Source: Stappia stellulata DSM 5886 (lineage in GTDB: Bacteria; Pseudomonadota; Alphaproteobacteria; Rhizobiales; Stappiaceae). Taken from it: a stretch of DNA of 64,000 nucleotides. The notes under the pieces were generated by a model. The model saw only the letters and a list, made by a program, of their open reading frames with translations. It ran no database searches and was not told the DNA's origin. A program made the position numbers and the translations under genes. Position 1 is the stretch's first letter, and each line of letters begins with the position of its first letter. The DNA is taken from assembly GCF_000423705.1 (NCBI RefSeq), contig NZ_KE384082.1:680843-744842 (forward strand), written 5' to 3'. Below are positions 50,814 through 59,273 of the stretch, in pieces.

Positions 50814-50833
50814 TTGTGCAAACGTTTGCACAA
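50814..50833. promoter_or_regulatory. LacI-family operator, perfect 20-base palindrome
   Basis: TTGTGCAAACGTTTGCACAA is its own reverse complement and contains the classic GCAAACGTTTGC core. It lies 24 bases upstream of the osmC ATG. The nearest LacI gene is at the far end of the same operon. Confidence 0.75.
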
Positions 50834-51335
50834 TTAGAGGGCACGCTGTCCGGCGAGTAAAACCAACAAATATTCAAAATGATTTTTTACGGTTTCATTT
50901 TGGATGAATTGACCGTCGTCCGACCGTCGGTCCCAACTGGCTGCTGGTCCGGCTCGGATCCACCCGGATCGCGCGCAACGTGCTCGCGCTCGCCCTGTTC
51001 GCCAAGGGTCTGGCCGGCCCGCCCGCGACCGCGGTCATCGCAGGACCTCACACCGCTCAGCGGCCTGGCGCACGAGAAGCAAGGGATTGATTGGTGCGAT
51101 AAACCGCTTCATGGCGCGGGTAGAGGCCAGTATGGGGCGCTCGGTGGTCCCGGGCGAACTCGGCATCAGCCTCGACGCTTCTCCGGAGGCCTTGAAGAAA
51201 CGTACCTTCCTCCGCGACGGAAGCGCGGCAATGCGGCCGCAAACTCCAGCGAGAAGCCAGGCCACGGTGCTGCCCGCCGGACCCGGCCCCCAGGCCGTTT
51301 TCTTGCCCGGAGATCGGATCCGCGTGCCGCGAGGC
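50834..51335. other. 502-base stretch without a supported gene
   Basis: The left end (50834-50920) is AT rich and promoter-like. The rest is GC rich and open in several frames. A plus-strand stretch ending in a TGA near 51090 reads like a protein fragment (GPNWLLVRLGSTRIAR, then NVLALALFAKGLAG) but lacks a start and a ribosome site and matches no family I know. It could be decayed coding sequence. Confidence 0.5.
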
Positions 51336-52208
51336 CTAGATCGCGTAGCGCTTTTCCAGGTCGTCGAAGAGACCCTTGCGCACCATGCGCTGCCGTTCGA
51401 GGAAACTCGCAACGGGACCGGATTCATCCATCTTGCCCGTGTCCTTCAGCTGGGACAGGGCCACGGTCATGCCGTGGATCGCGGACTGAAGCGCAACATT
51501 GGCGTAGAGCACCAGCGAAAAGCCCATGCCGCCCAGCTCCTCCAGCTCGAGGATCGGCGTCTTGCCACCGACAACCAGATTGACGAGTTGGGGGGTCCCC
51601 TTCAGGGCCGCCGGAATGCCGCGCATCTCGTCGACGGACTGCGGTGCCTCGACAAAGGTGATGTCGGCGCCATCCTCGATGAAGGCGGCGGCCCGGTCGA
51701 GCGCCTCGGTGAACCCGTCGGTCGCGCGCGCGTCGGTGCGTGCCACGATCATCGTGTTTGCGTCCTGGCGCGCATCGACCGCAGCACGGATGCGCGAGCG
51801 GGCCTCGATCAGGGGCACGACTTCCTTGCCGGAAAAATGTCCGCACCGCTTCGGACTCTTCTGGTCTTCCAGTTGCACGGCGCTGGCGCCGGCCCGTTCC
51901 AGGGTGCGGATGGCGTGGCGGACGTTGAGGGCATTGCCGAACCCGTTGTCGGCATCGACCACGATGGGAAGCTCGGTCGCGTCGCGGATCGTCGATGTGT
52001 GCTGCGCGATCTCGCTCAGGCCGATGAAGCCCATGTCCGGCATGCCGAGATAGGTGTTGGTCAGCCCCGCGCCGGACAGATAGATCGCCTCGAAGCCCTG
52101 CTCCTCGATGACGCGGGCGGCAAGCGCATTTGCGGCTCCCGGCATGAGCACGGGCCCGCCGTCGAGGATCCGTTGCTTGAAGGCGCGGTTGATTTCGTGA
52201 TTGAGCAT
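51336..52208 (-). CDS. Isocitrate lyase / PEP mutase family protein
   Basis: A 290-residue TIM-barrel enzyme of the ICL/PEPM superfamily. Asp85 and Asp87 lie in PIVVDADNGFGNALNV, Glu114 in AVQLEDQKSPKRCGHFSGK with the catalytic Cys122 of the K-[KR]-C-G-H motif, and VARTDARATDGFTEALDRAAAFIEDGAD completes the site. These enzymes split isocitrate-like, 2-methylisocitrate-like or dimethylmalate-like acids. The K-R-C-G-H motif favours lyase over mutase. It is the last gene of a leftward GntR-PrpF-lyase operon; the substrate may come from the facing TTT importer. Confidence 0.88.
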   Translation of the reverse strand: MLNHEINRAFKQRILDGGPVLMPGAANALAARVIEEQGFEAIYLSGAGLTNTYLGMPDMGFIGLSEIAQHTSTIRDATELPIVVDADNGFGNALNVRHAIRTLERAGASAVQLEDQKSPKRCGHFSGKEVVPLIEARSRIRAAVDARQDANTMIVARTDARATDGFTEALDRAAAFIEDGADITFVEAPQSVDEMRGIPAALKGTPQLVNLVVGGKTPILELEELGGMGFSLVLYANVALQSAIHGMTVALSQLKDTGKMDESGPVASFLERQRMVRKGLFDDLEKRYAI

Positions 52209-52223
52209 GTAGGTTTCTCTTCT

Positions 52224-53393
52224 TCAGTCCTGGTCGTCGGAAAATTGGTGCGTCGGCGCGGGAAGATAGACGTGGCCGTCCATCAGCCGCCGCTGGGTGC
52301 GCAGGATACGGGCACTACGAATGCCGGAATTGTCGGGGTTGCGCATGGCCCCGACCGAGAGAATGCCGCTCGGTGTCGCGATGCGCAGGTTCAAGACGTC
52401 GGCTCCCTCCGGCAGGCACGCCGCCACGGCAGAGCCCTCGACCGCGGCGGCGCAGGCAAGCGCCAGCGCCCCCGTCACCGGAACGGCTCGATGCGCCTGG
52501 CCGGCAGAGATCATGCGGATCTGGAGATCGTGGGTTCCAGCCGGATGCTCCGTTCCCGAAAGATCGCGATAACTGCCGGCCGGCCCGACCATGGCGACCT
52601 TCGGCGTCGCCATGCGCCGCGCGGCCGCATCGAGATCTCCGGTCAGCCCCATGCGCACGGATGCCTCGCGGCGGAGGTCCTCCAGACGCGACATCAACGC
52701 GACATCAGCGTCGATTGCAGCTGGGTCGGCGCCCGTGTTGCCACCGACATCGCCGGCGTCGACGAACACGGACGGGACTGCGGCGTCGATCATCGTCACC
52801 CGCACCTCGTACCCGTCCGCAAGGCTCAGGCGGTGCAGGGCCAGACCTTGCGGCAGCAAGCCTCGTCCGAAGGTGTCGGCGGGATCGAGGAAATCGAGGG
52901 AGACGGGCGCCCCGGTTCCGGGAACGCCTGGAATGGACAAGTCCCCGGCAACCAAGGCGCGACCGTCGCGAACCGGAAAGCGCGCAACGATGATCTTGCC
53001 GGAGTTGGTGTTGTGAATGCGAACCTCGGCCGTGCCGTCGCGTGGGCCGGCAACCAGCCCCTCGTCATAGGCGAAAGGTCCGATCGCGGAACTCATGTTT
53101 CCGCAGTTCCCGCTGAAATCGACTTGGTCCGTGGTGACACCGACCTGAGCGAACGTATAGTCGACATCCGCGTCGGCGCGCGTGGGCGGAGCGACGATGC
53201 AGACCTTGCTGAGAGAGGACAGCCCTCCGCCCATTCCGTTCAGCTGGCGCTGGTAGGGGTCCGGGCTTCCCATAAGGGCCGCGAACAAGGGCGCCCATGC
53301 GGCCTTATCCTCCGGCAGGTCCGCGCGCTTCAGCACGACGGCCTTCGACGTGCCGCCGCGAATGAAGGCGGCGGGAATACGGTCCTGACTCAT
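52224..53393 (-). CDS. PrpF-family isomerase (aconitate / oxalomesaconate type)
   Basis: A 389-residue protein of the PrpF/diaminopimelate-epimerase fold. AAFIRGGTSKAVVLKRADLP is the family N-terminus and the nucleophilic Cys97 lies in VDFSGNCGNMSSAIGPFA, with the second half carrying NTGADPAAIDADVALMSRLEDLRREASVRMGL. Known members isomerise cis/trans-aconitate or 2-methylaconitate, or tautomerise 4-oxalomesaconate. It lies between gntR (four-base overlap) and the ICL-like gene (15 bases). Together they suggest isomerisation then cleavage of an aconitate-like tricarboxylate. Confidence 0.88.
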   Translation of the reverse strand: MSQDRIPAAFIRGGTSKAVVLKRADLPEDKAAWAPLFAALMGSPDPYQRQLNGMGGGLSSLSKVCIVAPPTRADADVDYTFAQVGVTTDQVDFSGNCGNMSSAIGPFAYDEGLVAGPRDGTAEVRIHNTNSGKIIVARFPVRDGRALVAGDLSIPGVPGTGAPVSLDFLDPADTFGRGLLPQGLALHRLSLADGYEVRVTMIDAAVPSVFVDAGDVGGNTGADPAAIDADVALMSRLEDLRREASVRMGLTGDLDAAARRMATPKVAMVGPAGSYRDLSGTEHPAGTHDLQIRMISAGQAHRAVPVTGALALACAAAVEGSAVAACLPEGADVLNLRIATPSGILSVGAMRNPDNSGIRSARILRTQRRLMDGHVYLPAPTHQFSDDQD

Positions 53394-54076
53394 TCGCCGT
53401 CCCCTGCTTTCTCGGAAAGCTGGGCCTCGAGCGCAGTCCAGCTGTTGCGGATATGGCGGCGCATCAAGAGCCCGGCCACCTCGGCGTCGCCGCCGGCGAC
53501 CGCCTCGGCAATGCGCTTGTGCTCGTGCAGGGCCTTGACGCCGCGTCCGGTCACATTGCGATGCTTGACGCGCAAGAGGGAAAGCTGCGGATAGAGGTCG
53601 CGGGCGAGATAGCGTTGCAACAGCTCGTTTCCCGCCATTCCGGCGATCACCAGATGAAAGTCCCGGTCGCCGGCGCCTTGAAGATAGGCCCCTTCGGGAT
53701 GGGCGGCGACCTCCGTGGCATGCTGATCGAGCAGGGCGCCGAACTGCGCCGCCGTCTCGCCGCTTGCCCTGGCGGCCGCGAGCATTGCGGCCTCGGCCTC
53801 AAGCGCGGCACGGACTTCATAGAGCGCCCGCGCGTCTGCGCGGCTCAGCTCGCGCACGCGCGCCCCGCTGTTCGGCACGATCGTCACGATTCCGGACTCG
53901 TTGAGCAGGTTGAGTGCCGCGCGCACCGGCCCTCTGCTGACGGCGAACCGCTCAGCCAGGGCGACCTCTCCAAGACGCGCTCCCGGCAGCAGCCGCCCGG
54001 ACAGGATTTCGTCGCGCAGGTCCTCCGCGAGTCGCTCCGCAACGAGTCCACGGGATGTCTCGCTAATTGTTGACAA
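53390..54076 (-). CDS. GntR/FCD-family regulator starting with TTG
   Basis: A 228-residue regulator: winged helix at about 10-75 (LAEDLRDEILSGRLLPGARLGEVALAERFAVSRGPVRAALNLLNESGIVTIVPNSGARV) and FCD domain (about 85-210) with DRDFHLVIAGMAGN and LHEHKRIAEAVAGGD histidines. The only workable start is TTG at 54076: an in-frame stop lies upstream, and GGAGG stands six bases before the TTG. An operator-like palindrome (54065-54078) overlaps this start, so it may repress itself. It probably controls both the leftward enzyme genes and the rightward TTT importer. Confidence 0.9.
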   Translation of the reverse strand: MSTISETSRGLVAERLAEDLRDEILSGRLLPGARLGEVALAERFAVSRGPVRAALNLLNESGIVTIVPNSGARVRELSRADARALYEVRAALEAEAAMLAAARASGETAAQFGALLDQHATEVAAHPEGAYLQGAGDRDFHLVIAGMAGNELLQRYLARDLYPQLSLLRVKHRNVTGRGVKALHEHKRIAEAVAGGDAEVAGLLMRRHIRNSWTALEAQLSEKAGDGE

Positions 54077-54078
54077 TT
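54065..54078. promoter_or_regulatory. Putative GntR operator overlapping the gntR start codon
   Basis: AATTGTTGACAATT has arms AATTGT/ACAATT around TG. Its core TGTCAACA (minus strand) recurs at 54152-54159. Confidence 0.55.
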
Positions 54079-54150
54079 TTATCCTCCACGAACCGCATCA
54101 CCGGAAGGGCAGATCTTCATTTACAAATAAAATCGTTTAATTTCAATGAT

Positions 54151-54160
54151 ATGTCAACAT
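54151..54160. promoter_or_regulatory. Second putative GntR operator
   Basis: ATGTCAACAT, with the same TGTCAACA core as the site at 54065-54078, about 100 bases before the TTT binding-protein ATG. Confidence 0.45.
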
Positions 54161-54261
54161 GAATGACTCGCTTGACACGACAAGGATCCGAGCGCTACCA
54201 ATTGAAATCTGCAAAATTGAACTACAATCCAACAGCAAACGTCTGGGAGGACGTCCCAACC

Positions 54262-55248
54262 ATGAAGAAAATTGCAATCGCCGCAGCCGCGCTCGGCATG
54301 TCGCTGGCGGCAGCGCTTACGCCCCTAACCGCAAGCGCGGAGGAGAACTGGCCGCCGCGCAAGATCACCTTCGTCGTCGCTCTCGGGCCCGGCGGCTCCG
54401 CCGACCGCACGGCACGTGCGCTTGCCCAGCGCCTGCAGGACGAACTCGGGACACCGATCTCGGTGGTCAACCAGGAAGGCGGCGGCGGCCACGTCGGCCA
54501 CACCTACTTCTCCCAGATGCCGGCCGACGGCAGCTACTTCCTCGCAACATCGATCCACCCCTATATCTCCAACGCGATGCTGCGCTTCGACGCGGACTAC
54601 ACGCTCGACGACTTCGCCTTCATCAACGGGCAGTGGAACGACTACGACCTCTTCGCGGTCAACGCCGAAACACCGTTCAAGTCCCTGGCCGAGTTCATGG
54701 AAGCGGCGAAGGCCGAGCCCGGCACGCTGAAGGTCTCCGTCGTGCCCGGCTCGACCGGCGCGATCAACCTCGAGCTCGCCCTTGAAGCCTTTGGCCTCGA
54801 CAAGAGCGCGGTCAGCATCGTCACCTACCAGTCGGGCGGCGCGGCCCGCACCGCCGTTGCCGGCGGCCAGGTCGACATGACGGTTCTGGCGGCGGACGGC
54901 ACCTTGTCCATCGCCGAATACGTGCGCCCGCTGGCGCTGGCGGCCGATGAACCGAGCGCGGACTGGGACGCTCCCACGCTGAACGCGGCCCTCAAGGACA
55001 ACGGTCTGGAAACGGTTCCGGTCCTGGCGGGTTCGATGCGCGGCCTCGCCGCCCATGCGGAGTTCAAGAAGAACCACCCGGAAGCGTTCCAGAAGATGGT
55101 CGACGCCTACAAGGCGGTGCTTGAGGACGAGGACTTCGTCGAGAAGCTCAAGGGCCAGAAGATCGGCGCGCAGTGGCTCGGACCGGACCGCACGACCGAG
55201 ATCATCAAGTCGAACTTCGAAGTTCTGAAGCGCTTCAGCGCCGAGTAA
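54262..55248 (+). CDS. TTT binding protein (TctC/Bug family), second system
   Basis: A 328-residue periplasmic protein: signal peptide MKKIAIAAAALGMSLAAALTPLTASA, then ENWPPRKITFVVALGPGGSADRTARALAQRLQDELGTPISVVNQEGGGGHVGHTYF, the Bug-family ligand loop. A GGGAGG site stands before the ATG; a longer frame from 54163 has no ribosome site. It is the first gene of a rightward operon with tctB, tctA and an AbrB-type gene, divergent from gntR. The neighbouring PrpF and ICL-family enzymes suggest an aconitate- or citrate-like ligand. Confidence 0.92.
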   Translation: MKKIAIAAAALGMSLAAALTPLTASAEENWPPRKITFVVALGPGGSADRTARALAQRLQDELGTPISVVNQEGGGGHVGHTYFSQMPADGSYFLATSIHPYISNAMLRFDADYTLDDFAFINGQWNDYDLFAVNAETPFKSLAEFMEAAKAEPGTLKVSVVPGSTGAINLELALEAFGLDKSAVSIVTYQSGGAARTAVAGGQVDMTVLAADGTLSIAEYVRPLALAADEPSADWDAPTLNAALKDNGLETVPVLAGSMRGLAAHAEFKKNHPEAFQKMVDAYKAVLEDEDFVEKLKGQKIGAQWLGPDRTTEIIKSNFEVLKRFSAE

Positions 55249-55312
55249 CGCGATCAAGTTGCGGGGGCCTTGGCTCCCGCAACTCTCAAAACGGCGCAGA
55301 CAGGGGACGACC

Positions 55313-55747
55313 ATGAGCGGAAGATTTCCCGCAAGCCATGCAGCCTTTCTCGGCATCGCGCTTGCCATTACGGGCTTCATTCTCTGGAGCGCGTTGTCCG
55401 CCTCGACCAGTCTGAACAACCTCATCGTGGTGGCGCCCGCAGCGCTGCTTCTTGGCATTCTGGCGCTGTGCATCGTCGTCGCGGCCCTGCGCAAGCAGGA
55501 CGCCGAACCGGCACCGGCCGGCGCGCTTGGCGATCTTGTCCTGCTCGCCGGCTTCGGGATCTTCTGCTACGCCCTGACCCATGTCGGGTTCGACGTGGCG
55601 ACCTTCGTCTTCGTCTGGGCCGGCATCGTGGTGAGCGGAGGCCGCAGTCTGTGGGTTCCCCCCCTCTACGCTGCGGTATTCAGCCTTGCCCTCGTCAAGG
55701 GGTTCGGGTCGCTCTTTCCCTATCCCATGCTGACGCTGGTGCTTTGA
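55313..55747 (+). CDS. TTT small membrane subunit (TctB), second system
   Basis: A 144-residue protein with four helices: SHAAFLGIALAITGFILWSALS, NNLIVVAPAALLLGILALCIVVAALRKQ, LGDLVLLAGFGIFCYALTHVGFDVATFVFVWAGIVVSGG and a last helix ending LVKGFGSLFPYPMLTLVL. This is the normal TctB shape. It precedes tctA by one base. Confidence 0.85.
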   Translation: MSGRFPASHAAFLGIALAITGFILWSALSASTSLNNLIVVAPAALLLGILALCIVVAALRKQDAEPAPAGALGDLVLLAGFGIFCYALTHVGFDVATFVFVWAGIVVSGGRSLWVPPLYAAVFSLALVKGFGSLFPYPMLTLVL

Positions 55748-55748
55748 C

Positions 55749-57263
55749 ATGCTCGATCAATTCGCGTTGTCGCAGGCCTTCGGCCTGCTGTTTTCCAGCT
55801 TTGACCCCTGGATCTGGGTGATCCCCGGCCTGCTGATCGGGCTGGTCTTCGGCTCGATCCCCGGTCTTCAGATCTCCATGGCGATGGCGGTGTTCCTGCC
55901 GGTGACCTTCGGCATGGACTTCCTCCAGGCGATGCTCTTCCTCACCGCGATCTTCACCGGTGGGGCCTATGGCGGTGGCGTCACCGCCATATTGATGAAC
56001 ATTCCCGGCTCCTCCTCCTCCATCGCGACTGCCTTCGACGGCTACCCCATGGCACGTCAGGGCAAGCACAACGAGGCGCTCGGCCTCGGGCTTGCCGCCT
56101 CCGTGGTCGGGTCCTTCATCGGCTATATCCTGCTGCTCCTGCTGATCGGGCCGATGGCGGCCCTGGTGCTGAAGATCGGCCCGATGGAAATGGTGGTGGT
56201 CGTGCTCTGGGGCCTGACCCTGATCGCGACCCTCAACGACAGCAGCCTGGCCAAGGGCCTGTTCGCCGGCTTTCTCGGGCTTGTTCTCAGCCAGATCGGC
56301 ATGTCGACCACAGGGATCATGCGCACCACCGTCGGCAACCCGCATCTTCTCGACGGCATTCCGGTCGTCCCGGCGATGATCGGGATCTTCGCCGCCTCCG
56401 AACTGCTGCGCCTGCGGGGCAGCAGCTACCTGGTGACGGATGAGGCCCAGCGCGACATTTCGCTCAGGAGGATCCTTGCCGGCGTGGCGGAGACCTTCCG
56501 CCATCCTGTCGTGCTTTTGCGCGGCAGCCTGATCGGCGCCGGGATCGGCGCGATTCCCGGCGTCGGCTCCTCTGTCGCGAACCTCGTGTCCTACGGCGAG
56601 GCGCGGCGCACCTCCGCAACGCCGGAGGCCTTCGGCAAGGGAGCGCCCGAGGGGGTTATCGCGGCGGAATCCGCCAACAGCAGTTCCGAGGGCGGCTCGA
56701 TGACCGCGCTTCTCGCCCTCGGCATTCCCGGCGGTGCCGCAACCGCCGTGCTGCTTGCCGCCTTCTCGTTTCACAACATCATCGGCGGCCCCTCCTTCAT
56801 CCGCAACCAGACGGACGTGGTCTATTCGATCATCCTCGGCAACCTGGGCCAGGTGTTGCTGCTCGCCGTGGTCGGTCTGTTGATGCTGCGCGTGCTTGGA
56901 ATGGTCGTTCGCGTTCCCCTCGCCTATCTGGTGCCGAGCGTGCTTGCGATGTGCGCCTGGGGCGGCTACGGGATCACCGGAACCGTCGCCGGACCGCTGA
57001 CCGTCGCAGCCTTCGCTTTGCTTGGCTGGCTGATGCGCCGCAATGCCTATCCGGTTGCCGCGACCGTGATCGGCCTGCTGCTCGGCCGCATGATGGAAGG
57101 CGAACTCGTGCGCACGCTGCAAATCTCGAACAACCAGCCGATGACCTATCTTCTGGAACGGCCGATTGCGCTCGTCCTCGCCATTGCGATGCTCGCGGTT
57201 CTTGTCGGGGCGCCGTCGCTCAAGGCCTTGCGCGCCCGCAAGGCGCGGCGCGCCGGGCATTGA
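55749..57263 (+). CDS. TTT large permease (TctA), second system
   Basis: A 504-residue membrane protein with the two TctA repeats: GSIPGLQISMAMAVFLPVTFGMDFLQAMLFLTAIFTGGAYGGGVTAILMNIPGSSSSIATAFDGYPMARQGKHNEALGLGLAAS, and GAIPGVGSSVANLVSYGEARRTSATPEAFGKGAPEGVIAAESANSSSEGGSMTALLALGIPGGAATAVLL. It is the channel subunit for the carboxylate captured by the protein at 54262-55248. Confidence 0.94.
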   Translation: MLDQFALSQAFGLLFSSFDPWIWVIPGLLIGLVFGSIPGLQISMAMAVFLPVTFGMDFLQAMLFLTAIFTGGAYGGGVTAILMNIPGSSSSIATAFDGYPMARQGKHNEALGLGLAASVVGSFIGYILLLLLIGPMAALVLKIGPMEMVVVVLWGLTLIATLNDSSLAKGLFAGFLGLVLSQIGMSTTGIMRTTVGNPHLLDGIPVVPAMIGIFAASELLRLRGSSYLVTDEAQRDISLRRILAGVAETFRHPVVLLRGSLIGAGIGAIPGVGSSVANLVSYGEARRTSATPEAFGKGAPEGVIAAESANSSSEGGSMTALLALGIPGGAATAVLLAAFSFHNIIGGPSFIRNQTDVVYSIILGNLGQVLLLAVVGLLMLRVLGMVVRVPLAYLVPSVLAMCAWGGYGITGTVAGPLTVAAFALLGWLMRRNAYPVAATVIGLLLGRMMEGELVRTLQISNNQPMTYLLERPIALVLAIAMLAVLVGAPSLKALRARKARRAGH

Positions 57264-57268
57264 CGGTG

Positions 57269-58327
57269 ATGCGGTCCGCAGTCGCGCGCGGCGCGGCGAC
57301 GGTCGGGATCGGATGCGCCGGCGGCGTCGCATTCTATCTTTTGAACCTTCCGCTCCCCTGGGTTCTGGGAAGCCTCTTTGCCTCGGCGCTTGTCAGTCAG
57401 CTTTCCGGTTTCCGTCCGGGCCTGCCCGCCGCATGGCGCAACTGGTCCATGGTGGCGATCGGGACGATGCTGGGCACCGGCTTCACCCCCGATGTGATCG
57501 CACGTGCGGGGAGCTGGGTCGTCAGCCTCGCCGTCATGACGCTTCTGTCCTTCGCCTTCTGCGGCCTCGCCTACGCGGTCTTTCGCCGATGGGGCGACAT
57601 GAACCGCGAAACCGCGCTGTTCGCCGCGATGCCCGGCGGCTTGTCCGTGGTGACGATGCTCGCGGAACACTACAAGACCGAGGCCAACCGCGTGGTGCTG
57701 TGTCATACGGCGCGTCTGGTCGTGCTGCTGGTGAGCGCACCGCTGCTGATCCAGTGGATCTCCGGCATCGACCTCGCGGAGGCCAACCGGACGGCCTTCT
57801 CCGGCGCCGAGCCCCTCGACCTGGTCGAGCACGGCACGCTCGCCCTCGTCGCCGTTGCGAGCTGGTTCATCGCGACGCGCGTGCGCTTTCCCTCCGTAAT
57901 GCTGCTCCTGCCGTTGTTCGCATCCGCCGCAATTCATGCCACGGACCTGGTGACGGTCCACGTCCCCCCCGTCCTGTCCGCACTGGCGCAGATCGTCATC
58001 GGCGCCGGCGTCGGCGCACGCTTCGCGGACTACAGCTTGAGACAGATTGCAAGGGACGGATGGCTCGCGGCCGTCGTCGGCCTTGTCTTCGCCGCCAGCT
58101 CCCTCGCCGCCGCCTTCGTCGTGGCGCCACTTGCCGGAGCAGATGTCGCACCGCTGTTCCTCGCGTATCTTCCCGGCGGCGCTCCGGAACTGGGCGTGGT
58201 TGCCCTGGCGCTGATGATCGATCCCGCGATGGTGGCCGCGCACCATGTGGCGCGTGTCTTCCTGATCGTGGCGCTGCTTCCCTGGGCCGCAAGCCGCGTA
58301 GCCGGAAAAAAAGACGGCGCGCCCTAG
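57269..58327 (+). CDS. AbrB-family membrane protein (PF05145, AmoA-like)
   Basis: A 352-residue polytopic protein with two similar halves (GAATVGIGCAGGVAFYLLNLPLPWVLGSLFASALVSQLSGFRPGLP and TALFAAMPGGLSVVTMLAEHYKTEANRVVLCHTARLVVLLVSAPLLIQW, later LPGGAPELGVVALALMIDPAMVAAHHVARVFLIVALLPW). This is the membrane AbrB/AmoA family, unrelated to the DNA-binding AbrB. Such genes often follow TTT importers; their activity is unproven. The ATG at 57269 is six bases after the tctA stop. Confidence 0.85.
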   Translation: MRSAVARGAATVGIGCAGGVAFYLLNLPLPWVLGSLFASALVSQLSGFRPGLPAAWRNWSMVAIGTMLGTGFTPDVIARAGSWVVSLAVMTLLSFAFCGLAYAVFRRWGDMNRETALFAAMPGGLSVVTMLAEHYKTEANRVVLCHTARLVVLLVSAPLLIQWISGIDLAEANRTAFSGAEPLDLVEHGTLALVAVASWFIATRVRFPSVMLLLPLFASAAIHATDLVTVHVPPVLSALAQIVIGAGVGARFADYSLRQIARDGWLAAVVGLVFAASSLAAAFVVAPLAGADVAPLFLAYLPGGAPELGVVALALMIDPAMVAAHHVARVFLIVALLPWAASRVAGKKDGAP

Positions 58328-58345
58328 CCGAGACGCACCGTCTTT
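58310..58345 (+). terminator. Possible terminator of the second TTT operon
   Basis: AAAGACGG (58310-58317) pairs with CCGTCTTT (58338-58345) across a 20-base loop, followed by CGTGTTTC. The stem overlaps the end of the coding region, and the long loop makes it weak. Confidence 0.4.
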
Positions 58346-58466
58346 CGTGTTTCAGACACCCTGGCGGCGATCCGAATGCCCGACCCGCGACATGCGGTTG
58401 CCGGCCGCGCAGGGAAACGGAAACAGCGCAGACGGCGCCCGGCGCCGCTGGATCGCGGCAGATGAG

Positions 58467-59273
58467 CTACCAGTCGGGCGAGGACCCGAAGTCGCAGATC
58501 CGCACGAGCTCGTCATAGGCCCCCGCGCAAGCGCCGAGCACGGGGGCTGGCTGTTGCAACCCCTCGCCGGTCGGGAAGGAACGAACGCATCCGCCGGCTT
58601 CAATGATCAGCGCATAACCCGCCATACAGTCCCAGGCACTCATCCTCGGCTCGGCATAGCCGGAAAGCCGACCCGCAGCGACCCAGGCCAGCATCAGCGC
58701 GCCCGACCCGTACCGAACCCATGCCGCGCCCGCGTCCATCAGGGCCGCCAGCATGTGACCGACCCTCGCGCTGTCGACCCGGTCATTGGCGCCAACCCCC
58801 AGAAGACCAGCCCTGAGATCTCCGTCCAGCGCGCGCAGCGGCTCTCCATTCAGGAAGGCACCGCCACCACGGCTCGCTGTATAGAGTTCGTCCAGCACGG
58901 GCGCGTAAATCACCCCCACGACCGGTCCCTCTTCGTCACAAACGGCTATCGAGACGCACCATCCCGGGAGTCCGTTCAGATAGGGCGCGGTCCCGTCAAT
59001 CGGATCGATTACCCAGATCAGGCCGGACCTGCCGGCACTGAGACCGTGCTCTTCGCCAAGCTGCGCGTCCTGCGGGAAGGCCTCGGACACGGCAAGACGG
59101 ATCAGCGTCTCGACCTCCCGGTCGGCCTCCGACACCAGGTCGGTCACATGGCGTTTCTGCTCGACCACCAGTGTCTCGCGCGCGTTGAAGCGCTCAAGCG
59201 CGAGCGCACCGGCACGGCGGGCGATCTCGATGGCAGCCGCAAGACGGTCCGCCCCCACTCCTTCTTCCATCAT
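58467..59273 (-). CDS. Inositol monophosphatase family phosphatase
   Basis: A 268-residue Mg-dependent phosphatase: TDLVSEADREVE, metal ligands Glu73/Glu74 (QLGEEHG), Asp90/Asp93 in VIDPIDGTAPYLNG, and the second metal site AWDCMAGYALIIEAGG. It removes phosphate from inositol phosphate, histidinol phosphate or sugar phosphates. Its ATG overlaps the stop of the ABC ATPase gene by four bases, so it is the last gene of the importer operon. That coupling suggests the importer brings in a phosphorylated compound that this enzyme dephosphorylates in the cytoplasm (inference). Confidence 0.9.
   Translation of the reverse strand: MMEEGVGADRLAAAIEIARRAGALALERFNARETLVVEQKRHVTDLVSEADREVETLIRLAVSEAFPQDAQLGEEHGLSAGRSGLIWVIDPIDGTAPYLNGLPGWCVSIAVCDEEGPVVGVIYAPVLDELYTASRGGGAFLNGEPLRALDGDLRAGLLGVGANDRVDSARVGHMLAALMDAGAAWVRYGSGALMLAWVAAGRLSGYAEPRMSAWDCMAGYALIIEAGGCVRSFPTGEGLQQPAPVLGACAGAYDELVRICDFGSSPDW

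Noticed and set aside
51336-53393. Standard 2-methylcitrate (propionate) operon
   Set aside because: prpC and acnD/prpD are absent, and the regulator and the facing TTT importer do not match that operon.
51087-53594. An 835-codon open frame on the plus strand
   Set aside because: It is antisense to the well-supported ICL-like and PrpF genes, has no ribosome site and has an Arg/Gly/His-rich composition typical of a shadow frame in GC-rich DNA.
57269-58327. AbrB as a DNA-binding transition-state regulator
   Set aside because: The protein is polytopic with two membrane repeats; it belongs to the membrane AbrB/AmoA family, which shares only the name.
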